Of a stretch of DNA of 64,000 bases, positions 44,884 to 53,009 are shown piece after piece. The notes beneath the pieces were generated by a model. That model did no database searches. It had not been told where the DNA came from and saw only the letters and a program-made list of their open reading frames with translations. The position numbers were made by a program, and so were the translations under genes. Origin of the DNA: Gaetbulibacter sp. 4G1. Its GTDB lineage: Bacteria; Bacteroidota; Bacteroidia; Flavobacteriales; Flavobacteriaceae. The stretch lies in the NCBI RefSeq assembly GCF_002741945.1, contig NZ_MDVN01000022.1, positions 868,001-932,000 of the forward strand, in the 5' to 3' direction. Each line of letters begins with the position of its first letter. Within the stretch, counting starts at the first letter, position 1.

Positions 44884-45339
44884 TTAATGAAAGTGTAATT
44901 TCATGCCTTCATGTGAAAGTTTGAATCCTAAATCTTCATAAAACTTAATGGCTTGTGATCTTTTTTTATCTGAAGTTAATTGTAGTAAATGTGCTTTTCG
45001 CTCTTTAGCTCTGTTAATTGCCCATTTGAACATTATTTTCCCTAGACCAATTCCCCTTTTGTCTTTTCTAATTCTAACAGCTTCAATTTGTGCTCTAATA
45101 CCACCACGGTAAGTTAAATACTGAATAAAAGTTAATTGTAAGGTTCCAATGATTTCTGAGCTTTCATTTTCGACAACTATAAGCTCTTGATTTTTATCAG
45201 CATTTATTTTGTCAAAAGCATCTAAATATTCATCTGGAAGAGGTGTTTTAAAGTTTTCTCTCGTTTTACCAAGGTCGTCATCAGCAATCATTTCTACAAT
45301 TTTTGACACATCTTCTTTGGTTGCTTTTCTAAACTTCAT
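44884..45339 (-). CDS. GNAT family N-acetyltransferase
   Basis: A 151-residue GNAT protein. KFRKATKEDVSKIVEMIADD opens it; the acetyl-CoA loop IRKDKRGIGLGKIMFKWAI lies near 90-108 and KRSQAIKFYEDLGFKLSHEG near 124-143. Substrate unknown; a role in polyamine or amino-acid acetylation is possible. It is on the minus strand and follows ppc by about 44 bases. Confidence 0.88.
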   Translation of the reverse strand: MKFRKATKEDVSKIVEMIADDDLGKTRENFKTPLPDEYLDAFDKINADKNQELIVVENESSEIIGTLQLTFIQYLTYRGGIRAQIEAVRIRKDKRGIGLGKIMFKWAINRAKERKAHLLQLTSDKKRSQAIKFYEDLGFKLSHEGMKLHFH

Positions 45340-45382
45340 TGACTAATTGATGCTTATTTTGTAATAAAAAAATAAAATTAAT

Positions 45383-47974
45383 TTAAGCAGAATTTCTGCT
45401 TGCATTAATATTACCAAATAAAGAGCGTGTCACTATCTTTTCAAAAATTCTTAGTTTTTCTTCATCTTTAATATCTTCTTTGCTCAACTCTTGAATCTTT
45501 TTAAGCGCATATTGTTGAATAGTTAATAGAGGTAAAACAATAGATTCTCTAACTTCAATTGAAGCTTTTCCTGAAGGCTCATTTTCCATTAATGCTTCAT
45601 AGCCGGTAAGTTTTAAAAGCAGTCTTTTAGTGGAAACATATTCTTCATATATAATATTCCAAAAATCGCCAAACTCTTCATCTTTAGACATGTATTTTGT
45701 TAAATCGAAAAACGATTTTGTTAACGACATCATACTATTCTCTAAAAGTGTTTTAAAGAATTTTGAGTTTTTGTATAGTTGTTCTACTTTATCAAATTCT
45801 CCAGCATCTTCATATTTTTTAAGAGCAGTTCCAACGCCAAAAAATCCAGGTACATTTTGTTTTAATTGACTCCAAGAGCCTACAAATGGAATGGCTCTTA
45901 AATCAGAAAATACTAAGCCATCAGAATTATTAGAACGTTTTGAAGGCCTGCTTCCAATGTTAGTTTTTGCATAGTACTTTAAAGTACTCATGCGCTCTAA
46001 ATATGGTATAAACATTGGATGGCTTTTGAAATCTTTATAGGTTTGATAACTTGTTTCGGCCAAATCATTCATAACATGTTTATCGTCTTTTGACATGGCA
46101 TGTTGGTCTTTACCTATGCGGTTGGAAACTCCAGAACTAATTAATTGTTCTAAATTATACTGTGAAGAATCTAATGTTCCAAAATTTGAACTTATTGTTT
46201 GTCCTTGAATAGTAAGCTGCACTTCTTTGTCTTCAATAGTTGGGCCTAATGATGAGTAAAATTGATGTGTTTTTCCACCACCTCTTGCTGGTGGTCCACC
46301 ACGCCCGTCAAAAAATATGGCCGTAATACCATACTTTCTAGACATTTCGGTAAGTAATTCTTTGGCTTTAAATATACCCCAGTTAGCCATTAAATAACCA
46401 CCATCTTTTGTGCCATCAGAAAAACCAAGCATAATGGTTTGCTTATTACCTCTACTTTCTAGGTGTGCTTTATATGCAGGGTTGGTATAAAGCTGTTCCA
46501 TAACAGACGGAGCATTTTCTAAATCGGTAATGGTTTCAAACAGCGGTGCGACATCAACCGTTAATTTGTCATTAAAGGCAACAATTTTAAGCATCGCAAA
46601 GAGTTGCATTACGTTTAAAGCGGTTTGATTGTTACTTATAATATATCTATTGGCTCCTTGTTCACCATTTGTGGCTTGTATGTCTTTTATGGCTTCAATG
46701 GTTTTTAAAGTGTTATATACCATTTCATCTTTAAAGGCATCAATATTTATAGATTCTCCTTTTACCTCGGATAATATTTTAATTTGTTCTTTTTCAGATA
46801 ATTCATTATAATTTTTTGGAAATGAAGCACTATCATTTTCAATTAAATAATCTATTACTGTTGTAAATACTGAATGATGAATTCTACTATCTTGTCTAAT
46901 ATCTAAGGTTGCAAAATAATACCCAAACAGGTGAATTCTGTTTATTAAGTTATTAATTTCGCTAACATATAACGATTGGTGTTCTTTAACAATAAGATTC
47001 CTAATACTTAGCAATTCTTTAATAAGTTCTTTTAAAGAAATAGCTTTTTTAGTATTTAAATCGATACTGTAATGATATAAAATAGTCTCTAATTTAATAA
47101 CTCTTTGCTCAACGCCTCTAAAGGTAAGTTTACGCCTTAAATCTTTAAGGTCTTGATAGTATTTTTTTAGGATTGCTTTCTTTAATTTATTAGCAACTTT
47201 TATGGTTGTTTTTGGCTTAACAAACGGGTTTCCATCTCGATCACCACCTGGCCAAAAACCAATATTTATAATTTCGTTGTGTTTTTTGCCATCATCGTAA
47301 ATGTTTTGCTGGATGTAATTATAAATTTCTCCAAACGATGTGTAAAATACATTTTCTAAATACCAAATAAGACTTTTTGCTTCGTTATACGGTGTTGGTT
47401 TTTCGCGTTTAAAAAATGGGGTTTTCCCTAATTGAGCAAATAAGTTACTAATTTCTGATAGGTTGTTATCTTTTATAGCTTCTGTTAAATCTGTAATAAT
47501 CCCTAAAACCGACCCTGGATAAAATTGAGTAGGATGTGCTGTTAAAACAATACGTACTTTAAACTCTTCAAGATAGGCTTGTAAATCCTCCAATTTATTT
47601 TCTGCAATAGCTGTTTCTTTAAGATTTCTTAAAGTACCAATCCCTTCCATATTATTCACTATTGGGAATGCTGCATCTTCAATAGCATCAAATAAAACCA
47701 CTTGCCTTTCAATATATTGAATAAAACGAAATAGTAAATTTATTTGACTTTGGTTGTTTCTTCTAGCTTGATATTTTTTAAAAAACGTTTCAACAATAAC
47801 TGTAGGGTCATCACCTTTTTCAAACCCTTTTTTACATGTTTCGTGAAATAAAGGAAGAAGTACTCCTGTTTTTGTAATGGTATCGAAAGGTAATGTCATA
47901 AATATACTGTTGTAAATTTGATATTTAGACAGGACGTTTTGCTTAAAGCGGACTAATTTTGGTTCTACAGACAT
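45383..47974 (-). CDS. ppc: phosphoenolpyruvate carboxylase
   Basis: Fixes bicarbonate onto PEP to make oxaloacetate, an anaplerotic step. The 863-residue protein has the catalytic His in TAHPTQFYPGS near residue 145, GFSDGTKDGGYLMANW near 513-528, and the glycine-rich FFDGRGGPPARGGG loop near 553-566. The C terminus reads NINASRNSA, in place of the RNTG of classical enzymes; I recall the NSA form from Bacteroidota. In the family it is activated by acetyl-CoA and inhibited by aspartate. Confidence 0.95.
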   Translation of the reverse strand: MSVEPKLVRFKQNVLSKYQIYNSIFMTLPFDTITKTGVLLPLFHETCKKGFEKGDDPTVIVETFFKKYQARRNNQSQINLLFRFIQYIERQVVLFDAIEDAAFPIVNNMEGIGTLRNLKETAIAENKLEDLQAYLEEFKVRIVLTAHPTQFYPGSVLGIITDLTEAIKDNNLSEISNLFAQLGKTPFFKREKPTPYNEAKSLIWYLENVFYTSFGEIYNYIQQNIYDDGKKHNEIINIGFWPGGDRDGNPFVKPKTTIKVANKLKKAILKKYYQDLKDLRRKLTFRGVEQRVIKLETILYHYSIDLNTKKAISLKELIKELLSIRNLIVKEHQSLYVSEINNLINRIHLFGYYFATLDIRQDSRIHHSVFTTVIDYLIENDSASFPKNYNELSEKEQIKILSEVKGESINIDAFKDEMVYNTLKTIEAIKDIQATNGEQGANRYIISNNQTALNVMQLFAMLKIVAFNDKLTVDVAPLFETITDLENAPSVMEQLYTNPAYKAHLESRGNKQTIMLGFSDGTKDGGYLMANWGIFKAKELLTEMSRKYGITAIFFDGRGGPPARGGGKTHQFYSSLGPTIEDKEVQLTIQGQTISSNFGTLDSSQYNLEQLISSGVSNRIGKDQHAMSKDDKHVMNDLAETSYQTYKDFKSHPMFIPYLERMSTLKYYAKTNIGSRPSKRSNNSDGLVFSDLRAIPFVGSWSQLKQNVPGFFGVGTALKKYEDAGEFDKVEQLYKNSKFFKTLLENSMMSLTKSFFDLTKYMSKDEEFGDFWNIIYEEYVSTKRLLLKLTGYEALMENEPSGKASIEVRESIVLPLLTIQQYALKKIQELSKEDIKDEEKLRIFEKIVTRSLFGNINASRNSA

Positions 47975-48141
47975 GATATCAATCTAATGAAAATTAACCA
48001 TAAAAGTACTAAAGGATAATTTAAAGATAGATGGGCAATTAAAATTTTTGCTGATTTTTAAGTTTACCGAATTCTTATTATGAATAATTTAAAAAAAAGG
48101 CTTCTATGTAGACATCTTAATAATAGTGTTAAGATAGTTTA

Positions 48142-48645
48142 TTAAGATTTCTTATAAAACAAAGCCGTATAATAGTATCTGCCATTTTCGGATTTTAAAA
48201 CCCCAAAGCCAATATGACTATAATTTCCTTGAAGTGTTTTTTTGTGAGCATCATTTTTTATCCAAGCATTTACAACAGATTCAGGAGTAGAATATGCATA
48301 TGCTATATTTTCACTTACGTGAGAAGCTCCAATATTTATTAACCCTCTTTTGCGGGCAAAAAAGTAGTGATGATTAATCGTTTGAGTCTCTATCATATAT
48401 TTACTATGCTCTACAGCATAAGCGGTAGCATAAAGAGGGTCTTTAATAAGTATTGTTTTACCTTGACTCTTTCTGTATTGATTTATATGATAAAATATAG
48501 CGTTAGATATTACCCAATTATTTTGATCAGCTAGAGATAAGTCAATAGGGGTTTCTATATCATTTTCATTGGCTGTGCAGGCCATTAAAGTTGTTAAAAG
48601 GCAAGCGCCTGCAATCATTTTTAAAATTAGGGTTTTTGTTCTCAT
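48142..48645 (-). CDS. CAP domain (SCP/PR1) lipoprotein
   Basis: A 167-residue lipoprotein (lipobox LMAC, Cys23). The CAP fold is shown by FYHINQYRKSQGKTIL, HSKYMIE, NHHYFFARKRG, GASHVSENIAYAY and the end GNYSHIGFGVLKS, with SENIAY being a family mark. The two active-site histidines (around H76 and H-in-NYSHIGF) are retained. The function in bacteria is unknown; roles in envelope integrity and calcium binding have been suggested. An inverted repeat lies 13 bases before its start. Confidence 0.85.
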   Translation of the reverse strand: MRTKTLILKMIAGACLLTTLMACTANENDIETPIDLSLADQNNWVISNAIFYHINQYRKSQGKTILIKDPLYATAYAVEHSKYMIETQTINHHYFFARKRGLINIGASHVSENIAYAYSTPESVVNAWIKNDAHKKTLQGNYSHIGFGVLKSENGRYYYTALFYKKS

Positions 48646-48657
48646 AATCAGTTATTT

Positions 48658-48678
48658 AATGTCAAAAGTCATGACATT
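48658..48678 (-). promoter_or_regulatory. inverted repeat before the CAP gene
   Basis: AATGTCA (48658-48664) and TGACATT (48672-48678) are a 7-base inverted repeat, and GTCATGAC (48668-48675) is an 8-base palindrome that overlaps its right arm. It starts 13 bases before the start codon, in the leader or promoter of the CAP gene, and could be an operator or a small hairpin. Confidence 0.4.
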
Positions 48679-48851
48679 GAATGAGAAGAAAAACCGAAAA
48701 GTAATAAGTGGGTTACACAGCGTTTATATGGGATATATAATGAATTTTCGGAATTAAAGATTTTTTTGAAACAACTATTTTCGAGTCGGGATTTAAAAGC
48801 GTTCTGTACGATTAATAGCTTATTTGATTTTATAACAAATTAATTTCAAAT

Positions 48852-48889
48852 AAAAAGAGCCAAAATGTTTTAACACTCTGACTCTTTTT
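48852..48889 (-). terminator. intrinsic terminator after ssb
   Basis: On the minus strand AAAAAGAG plus CA pairs with TG plus CTCTTTTT (one T-G wobble) around an AT-rich loop, ending in a T tract. It lies 23 bases after the ssb stop. Confidence 0.7.
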
Positions 48890-48911
48890 AAATACTCTGA
48901 TTTTTATATGC

Positions 48912-49244
48912 CTATTTACCCAACATTAAGAGTTCGCTACAAACCACTTCAGTTATATAGCGTTTGTTCCCCTCTTTATCATCATAACTACGTGAAGTTA
49001 GCTTACCTTCAATAGCAACCTCTTTCCCTTTGGTTACATACTTTTCAATAATTTGAGCCGTTTTGCCCCAGGCTACAACATTGTGCCATTGGGTATCAGT
49101 AATTTTTTCACCTTTATTATTCGTATAACTTTCATTAGTAGCTATATTAAATTTAGCTAGTGTTTTTCCTGATTCTAGATTGATGATTTCTGGATCATTC
49201 CCTAAGTTACCAATCAACTGTACTTTGTTTCTAAGTGTGTTCAT
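48912..49244 (-). CDS. ssb: single-stranded DNA-binding protein, tail-less
   Basis: A 110-residue SSB with the OB fold: NTLRNKVQLIGNLGNDPEI at the start, FNIATNESYTNNKGEK, and WHNVVAWGKTAQI near 50-65. The fold is complete, but the protein ends VVCSELLMLGK, with no flexible linker and no acidic DDDLPF-like tip, the part of normal SSBs that recruits repair and replication proteins. It may therefore be a paralogue beside a full-length copy elsewhere. It is divergent from dinB, with three 10-base repeats between them. Confidence 0.92.
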   Translation of the reverse strand: MNTLRNKVQLIGNLGNDPEIINLESGKTLAKFNIATNESYTNNKGEKITDTQWHNVVAWGKTAQIIEKYVTKGKEVAIEGKLTSRSYDDKEGNKRYITEVVCSELLMLGK

Positions 49245-49350
49245 AATTTTTGTTTTTCGTGTTAAACAGTTAATACTATCGAGTTCTTATGTTTCGACAT
49301 TGCAAATATGCGAGAGCTTCCAAAAAATATTCGGTTATTACTTGTTTAAA

Positions 49351-49380
49351 ATCGTTTGTAAATGTTTGTAGTCGTTTGTA
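49351..49380. repeat. three 10-base direct repeats between ssb and dinB
   Basis: ATCGTTTGTA, AATGTTTGTA and GTCGTTTGTA lie end to end, each one helical turn, sharing GTTTGTA. They are followed by AACGAATAA, and the divergent gene dinB starts 29 bases further. Such a phased array is the usual shape of a cooperative binding site. It is in the intergenic region, clear of both coding frames. Confidence 0.65.
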
Positions 49381-49408
49381 AACGAATAATTTGTATATTG
49401 CAATCCTT

Positions 49409-49933
49409 ATGGAATATAACATTAACAAGGCTTTAGAAATTTTAGAACGAACACCAAAAACACTTAGTGTGTTTCTTTTAAATGTATCTGATGAATGGAT
49501 TCTATGCAACGAAGGAGATAATACTTGGAGTGTTTTTGATGTTGTTGGCCATTTAATTCATGGCGAAAAAACCGATTGGATGCAACGTTTAGAAATTATT
49601 TTAAACGATTCTAATAACAAAGCTTTTGAGTCTTTTGATCGTTTTGCTCAATTTGAAAATTCAAAAGGAAAAACACTTTCTCAACTGTTAGAAGAATTTT
49701 CAGAATTGCGAACAAAAAACCTAAAGTACTTTAAAGCACTAAACCTTAGCAAAACTGAATTGGACCAAAAAGGGATACATCCGGAATTAGGCGAAGTAAC
49801 TTTAAAACAATTACTGGCCACATGGGTAACTCACGATTTAGGGCATATTGCACAAATTGCCAGAATTATGGCTAAACAATATAAAGATGAGGTTGGCCCA
49901 TGGGAAGCTTATATTCCTATTTTAAACAAATAA
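49409..49933 (+). CDS. DinB family protein
   Basis: A 174-residue member of the DinB/YfiT-like four-helix family (start ATG at 49409, MEYNINK; the earlier TTG at 49391 lies in the promoter side and is not needed). The metal-binding histidines are visible as VGHLIHGEKT near 49-57 and THDLGHIAQIARIM near 142-155, the usual three-His set. Family members include bacillithiol-type S-transferases and many unknown enzymes. The next gene follows after 4 bases. Confidence 0.9.
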   Translation: MEYNINKALEILERTPKTLSVFLLNVSDEWILCNEGDNTWSVFDVVGHLIHGEKTDWMQRLEIILNDSNNKAFESFDRFAQFENSKGKTLSQLLEEFSELRTKNLKYFKALNLSKTELDQKGIHPELGEVTLKQLLATWVTHDLGHIAQIARIMAKQYKDEVGPWEAYIPILNK

Positions 49934-49937
49934 CATA

Positions 49938-50477
49938 ATGACATTTTATATAGAAACCGAAAGACTCATTTTAAGAGAGTTAAGAACAACCGATTTAGAC
50001 GGAATGTTTGAGTTAGATTCAAACCCTGAAGTTCATAGATATTTAGGAAACAAACCCGTTAAAACTAAAGCAGAATCTCAAAAAATGCTGGATAGTATTA
50101 TTAACCAATATAAAGAACGCGGTATTGGCAGATTTGCAGCTATCGAAAAAGTTACAGGAAATTTTATTGGCTGGTCTGGAATACGCCTAAATACTGAATA
50201 TAATATGAATGGTTATACAAAGTATTACGATGTTGGTTACAGGTTAATTCCTAAATATTGGGGAAAAGGGTATGCCACCGAATCTGGAAAAGCTGCAGTG
50301 AATTACGCTTTTAATGTTTTAAAATTAACTAAATTATACGGTATAACAGAAATGGAGAATCAAGCTTCTCATAATGCGCTTTTAAAAATAGGGCTACATT
50401 ATGTTGAAGATTTTTATTTTGAAGAAGAGCAGCTAGATTTAAGATGGTACGAATTAAAAAAAGAAAACTATGGATAA
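49938..50477 (+). CDS. GNAT family N-acetyltransferase (RimJ/RimL-like)
   Basis: 179 residues of the Acetyltransf_3 type, beginning TERLILREL, with the acetyl-CoA loop YDVGYRLIPKYWGKGYATES (about 96-115) and the final KIGLHYVEDFYFEEEQLDL. Substrate unknown. It overlaps the zinc-ribbon gene by 8 bases and lies in a row with DinB and the GIDE-like gene. Confidence 0.88.
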   Translation: MTFYIETERLILRELRTTDLDGMFELDSNPEVHRYLGNKPVKTKAESQKMLDSIINQYKERGIGRFAAIEKVTGNFIGWSGIRLNTEYNMNGYTKYYDVGYRLIPKYWGKGYATESGKAAVNYAFNVLKLTKLYGITEMENQASHNALLKIGLHYVEDFYFEEEQLDLRWYELKKENYG

Positions 50478-50820
50478 GCAATGTTTAGAATGTGGAGATA
50501 AAATCGTTGGCAGAATTGATAAAAAATTCTGTAGTGATGCTTGCAGAAATGCTTATAACAATAATATTAATAAAGACCACAAAAACTTAATACGTAATAC
50601 AAACAATAGACTTAGAAAAAACTACAGAATTTTAGAAGCTCTAAACCCTAAAGATAAAACCAAAACCTCTAGAGCAAAGCTGATTGAAAAAGGTTTCGAT
50701 TTTAATTATTTTACAAGTATTTATACTACAAAAACAGGCACTATTTATTATTTTGTTTACAACCAAGGCTATTTGCCTTTAGAGGGTGATTACTATGCAT
50801 TAGTAAAACGAAACGAGTAG
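50470..50820 (+). CDS. small zinc-ribbon protein, function unknown
   Basis: A 116-residue protein starting MDKQCLECGDKIVGRIDKKFCSDACR, with two CxxC-like pairs (C5/C8 and C22/C26, CSDAC) that would bind one zinc, like the DUF2116-type zinc ribbon. The rest is basic and helical (NNRLRKNYRILEAL) and then beta-rich (TGTIYYFVYNQGYLPLEG). I know similar hypothetical proteins from Flavobacteriaceae but not their function; DNA or RNA binding is a guess. It overlaps the GNAT gene by 8 bases, so the two are co-transcribed. Confidence 0.75.
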   Translation: MDKQCLECGDKIVGRIDKKFCSDACRNAYNNNINKDHKNLIRNTNNRLRKNYRILEALNPKDKTKTSRAKLIEKGFDFNYFTSIYTTKTGTIYYFVYNQGYLPLEGDYYALVKRNE

Positions 50821-50869
50821 CTTTTGTAACAATTTAAAGAGTTAAACTACTAATTTGATATACATTTTT

Positions 50870-51574
50870 ATGACTACAGACCCATCAAATTATATGATTC
50901 CTTTTTTAATAATTATAGCAATTGTAATTATTGGCTTTTTAGTTTATTATTTTAATAGAAAACAAATAATTATTAGAAAGCTAAAAAAGTTTAAGCCAAA
51001 ACGAATTACTCAATTTAGAACAAATGAATTAACCAAAATATCTGGTAAAGTATTAGAAGTTGAAGCACCCTTTATTGCACCTTTTAGCAAGCGAAAGTGT
51101 GTAGCCTATTCTATTAAAATTAAACAGAAAGTACAATCTGGAAAAAGCTCACATTGGAAAACACTTGTGAAAAAAGAAGATATTCAAGATTTTTTTATTG
51201 AAAAAAACGGAGAACTAGTCATGGTAAAGCCATCATATGAAACCAGCAATTTTTATAGTTATATGGTTGAAGACAGTAGTGTTTCATCAGGAACATTTAA
51301 TGATCCAACTCCTGAATTTCAAAAAGTATTAGACAGTTTTGGTATTGAAAGTGAAACCTGGTTAGGTTTTAATAAAACATTAAGATACTCTGAAAGAATA
51401 ATAGAATTAGGAGAAATTATAACCGTTGGCGGTATTGCTAAATGGAAAGCTTTAAACGAGCCAATAAATGGTTATAGCTATTCTAAAATAGCAGCTTTAG
51501 AAAGCAATAATGAGCAAAAAATTATAATAACAGATTTGCCTAAGGCTAGATTAATTGAAAACAGAAGAAGGTAA
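50870..51574 (+). CDS. membrane protein with GIDE-like domain
   Basis: A 234-residue protein; I choose the ATG at 50870 (MTTDPSNY) over the TTG-like start at 50855. One hydrophobic helix (about residues 8-28) is followed by a basic linker and a beta-rich domain that resembles the GIDE domain of eukaryotic mitochondrial E3 ligases, with ISGKVLEVEAPFIAPFSKRKCVAYSI and a late RYSERIIELGEIITVGG. No RING finger is present, so it is not a ubiquitin ligase. Function unknown. Its stop abuts the stop of the CBS gene on the other strand. Confidence 0.65.
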   Translation: MTTDPSNYMIPFLIIIAIVIIGFLVYYFNRKQIIIRKLKKFKPKRITQFRTNELTKISGKVLEVEAPFIAPFSKRKCVAYSIKIKQKVQSGKSSHWKTLVKKEDIQDFFIEKNGELVMVKPSYETSNFYSYMVEDSSVSSGTFNDPTPEFQKVLDSFGIESETWLGFNKTLRYSERIIELGEIITVGGIAKWKALNEPINGYSYSKIAALESNNEQKIIITDLPKARLIENRRR

Positions 51575-52042
51575 TTATTTCCAGTTTTGACCTTTTAATT
51601 TCATAGCAGCTTTAAGCACATCTTTTTGGCTTATTTGACCAACTAATTTACCATTTTCTACAATTGGAAAACGACGTCTTTTTGCATTTAAAAATTTATT
51701 GGCAGCATCAAAAATATTCATATTACCATCAATAGTTTCAACATTTACGGCCATATGTTTTTCAATAGTTTTATCCTGCATGGGCATATTGTAATAACGG
51801 CTTTCACTAATTTGTTTAATACAATCGCCTTCAGAAATAACCCCTATTAATTCATTCTTATCATTTACTACAGGGCCACCAGATATTCGATGCTTAATAA
51901 TAGCTTCCATAACACTTTCAATAGTCTGGTTAGGAGTAAAAGTAATCAAATTCGTGGTCATGTAATCACTAACCTTTAAGGGTGTTGTGTCTGTAACATT
52001 GGTTTGCTGTCTTCTAGCACCTTGAAAGCTTTTTATTCCCAT
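51575..52042 (-). CDS. CBS domain-containing protein
   Basis: 155 residues holding a pair of CBS domains (VSDYMTTNLITFTPNQTIES and the repeat EKHMAVNVETIDGNMNIFDA), with HRISGGPVVNDKNELIGVI and RRFPIVENGKLVGQIS. Stand-alone CBS proteins bind adenine nucleotides and act as energy sensors for partner enzymes or channels; the partner is not visible. It converges on the GIDE-like gene with directly adjacent stop codons. Confidence 0.88.
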   Translation of the reverse strand: MGIKSFQGARRQQTNVTDTTPLKVSDYMTTNLITFTPNQTIESVMEAIIKHRISGGPVVNDKNELIGVISEGDCIKQISESRYYNMPMQDKTIEKHMAVNVETIDGNMNIFDAANKFLNAKRRRFPIVENGKLVGQISQKDVLKAAMKLKGQNWK

Positions 52043-52220
52043 AATAATTAAAAATTTAGTAAACTTAAATATACTTATTTTTTTTGAGCTTTCCTAAAAG
52101 TTTGATTTTCTTATAAATACACTTAAGTTTGCCAAAATTTAAATATTAAAATAATTAGCATTCTTTTAAGACATTAAATGTTAATTTTTTATAGTTTTAG
52201 CAAAATTTAAAAAAATAAAG

Positions 52221-52934
52221 ATGAAACGATTTTTAATGGTGACTTTATTAGCTGTATGTTTTCAGCTAAATGCGCAAAGTAATCCAGATTTAGTAAAGCA
52301 TTATGAAGCTTATTATAAGCAAATGAGAGCTCAAGGTGATATGCAAGGAATAGTTAGTGCCATGACACATTTAAATGTGTTGTCTCCATCAGTAGCTAGA
52401 AAGGATACTTTAGCATATATTTATATGAGTGAAGGTAAGTATATTCAGGCTTTAAACACTATTGGTATTGAAAAAAATGTTGGAGATTCAGACATTGCGG
52501 TTGAAGTAAAAGCAGTATCATTAAAATCGGTTAAAAGACCTGCACTGGCTATTGGTCATTTTGAAGAGTTATTTAAAAGGAACCCAAATGCGCTTGTTGC
52601 CTATGAGTTGGCAGAGTTAAATTTACAAACTCAAAAAACTGCAGAGGCATCAAAACATATTACATATGGTCTTGCAAATGCAAAAGATGACATGACAAAA
52701 GCTTTTTATGAAACACAACAACCTTATCAAGTGTCTCTAAAAGCGGCTTTTATGTATTTGAATGCTTTAATTATTTATAACCAAGATACAAAAGCAAATA
52801 TTGATAAAGCTGTAGATATTTTGGATGAAACCTTAAAAGCAGCTCCTAATTTTAATTTGGTTCAGTTAACAAAAACAGAGTTATTAAGACAAAAACAAGC
52901 ACAAACACAAGCTGCTGCTCAGCCCAAAAATTAA
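52221..52934 (+). CDS. exported TPR-like protein, function unknown
   Basis: A 237-residue protein with a signal peptide (about 1-18, ending LNAQ) and helix pairs such as YKQMRAQGDMQGIVSAMTHL, GKYIQALNTIGIE and IGHFEELFKRNPNALVAYEL that look like tetratricopeptide repeats. It ends in a Gln/Ala-rich tail. Periplasmic location is likely; I recognise no named family beyond TPR-like. It stands alone between the CBS gene and the M13 peptidase gene and ends in a strong terminator. Confidence 0.72.
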   Translation: MKRFLMVTLLAVCFQLNAQSNPDLVKHYEAYYKQMRAQGDMQGIVSAMTHLNVLSPSVARKDTLAYIYMSEGKYIQALNTIGIEKNVGDSDIAVEVKAVSLKSVKRPALAIGHFEELFKRNPNALVAYELAELNLQTQKTAEASKHITYGLANAKDDMTKAFYETQQPYQVSLKAAFMYLNALIIYNQDTKANIDKAVDILDETLKAAPNFNLVQLTKTELLRQKQAQTQAAAQPKN

Positions 52935-52950
52935 TTAAAAAGTAATATAA

Positions 52951-52990
52951 AAAAAGAGCAGATTTCTAAATTTAGAAATCTGCTCTTTTT
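52951..52990. terminator. perfect bidirectional hairpin terminator
   Basis: AAAAAGAGCAGATTTCTAAA is followed immediately by its full reverse complement, a 40-base perfect palindrome, with A and T ends. It lies between the TPR-like gene (plus) and the stop of the convergent M13 peptidase gene (minus) and serves both. Confidence 0.9.
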
Positions 52991-53009
52991 TATTCAAAAG
53001 AATTTGCTG

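Noticed and set aside
49351-49380. Iteron-like repeats as a replication origin
   Set aside because: Only three copies, no DnaA boxes or rep gene nearby, and they lie between two chromosomal genes; a promoter array is simpler.
52951-52990. Perfect 40-base palindrome as a mobile-element end or protein site
   Set aside because: It lies between two convergent gene ends with A and T flanks, so a two-way terminator explains it.
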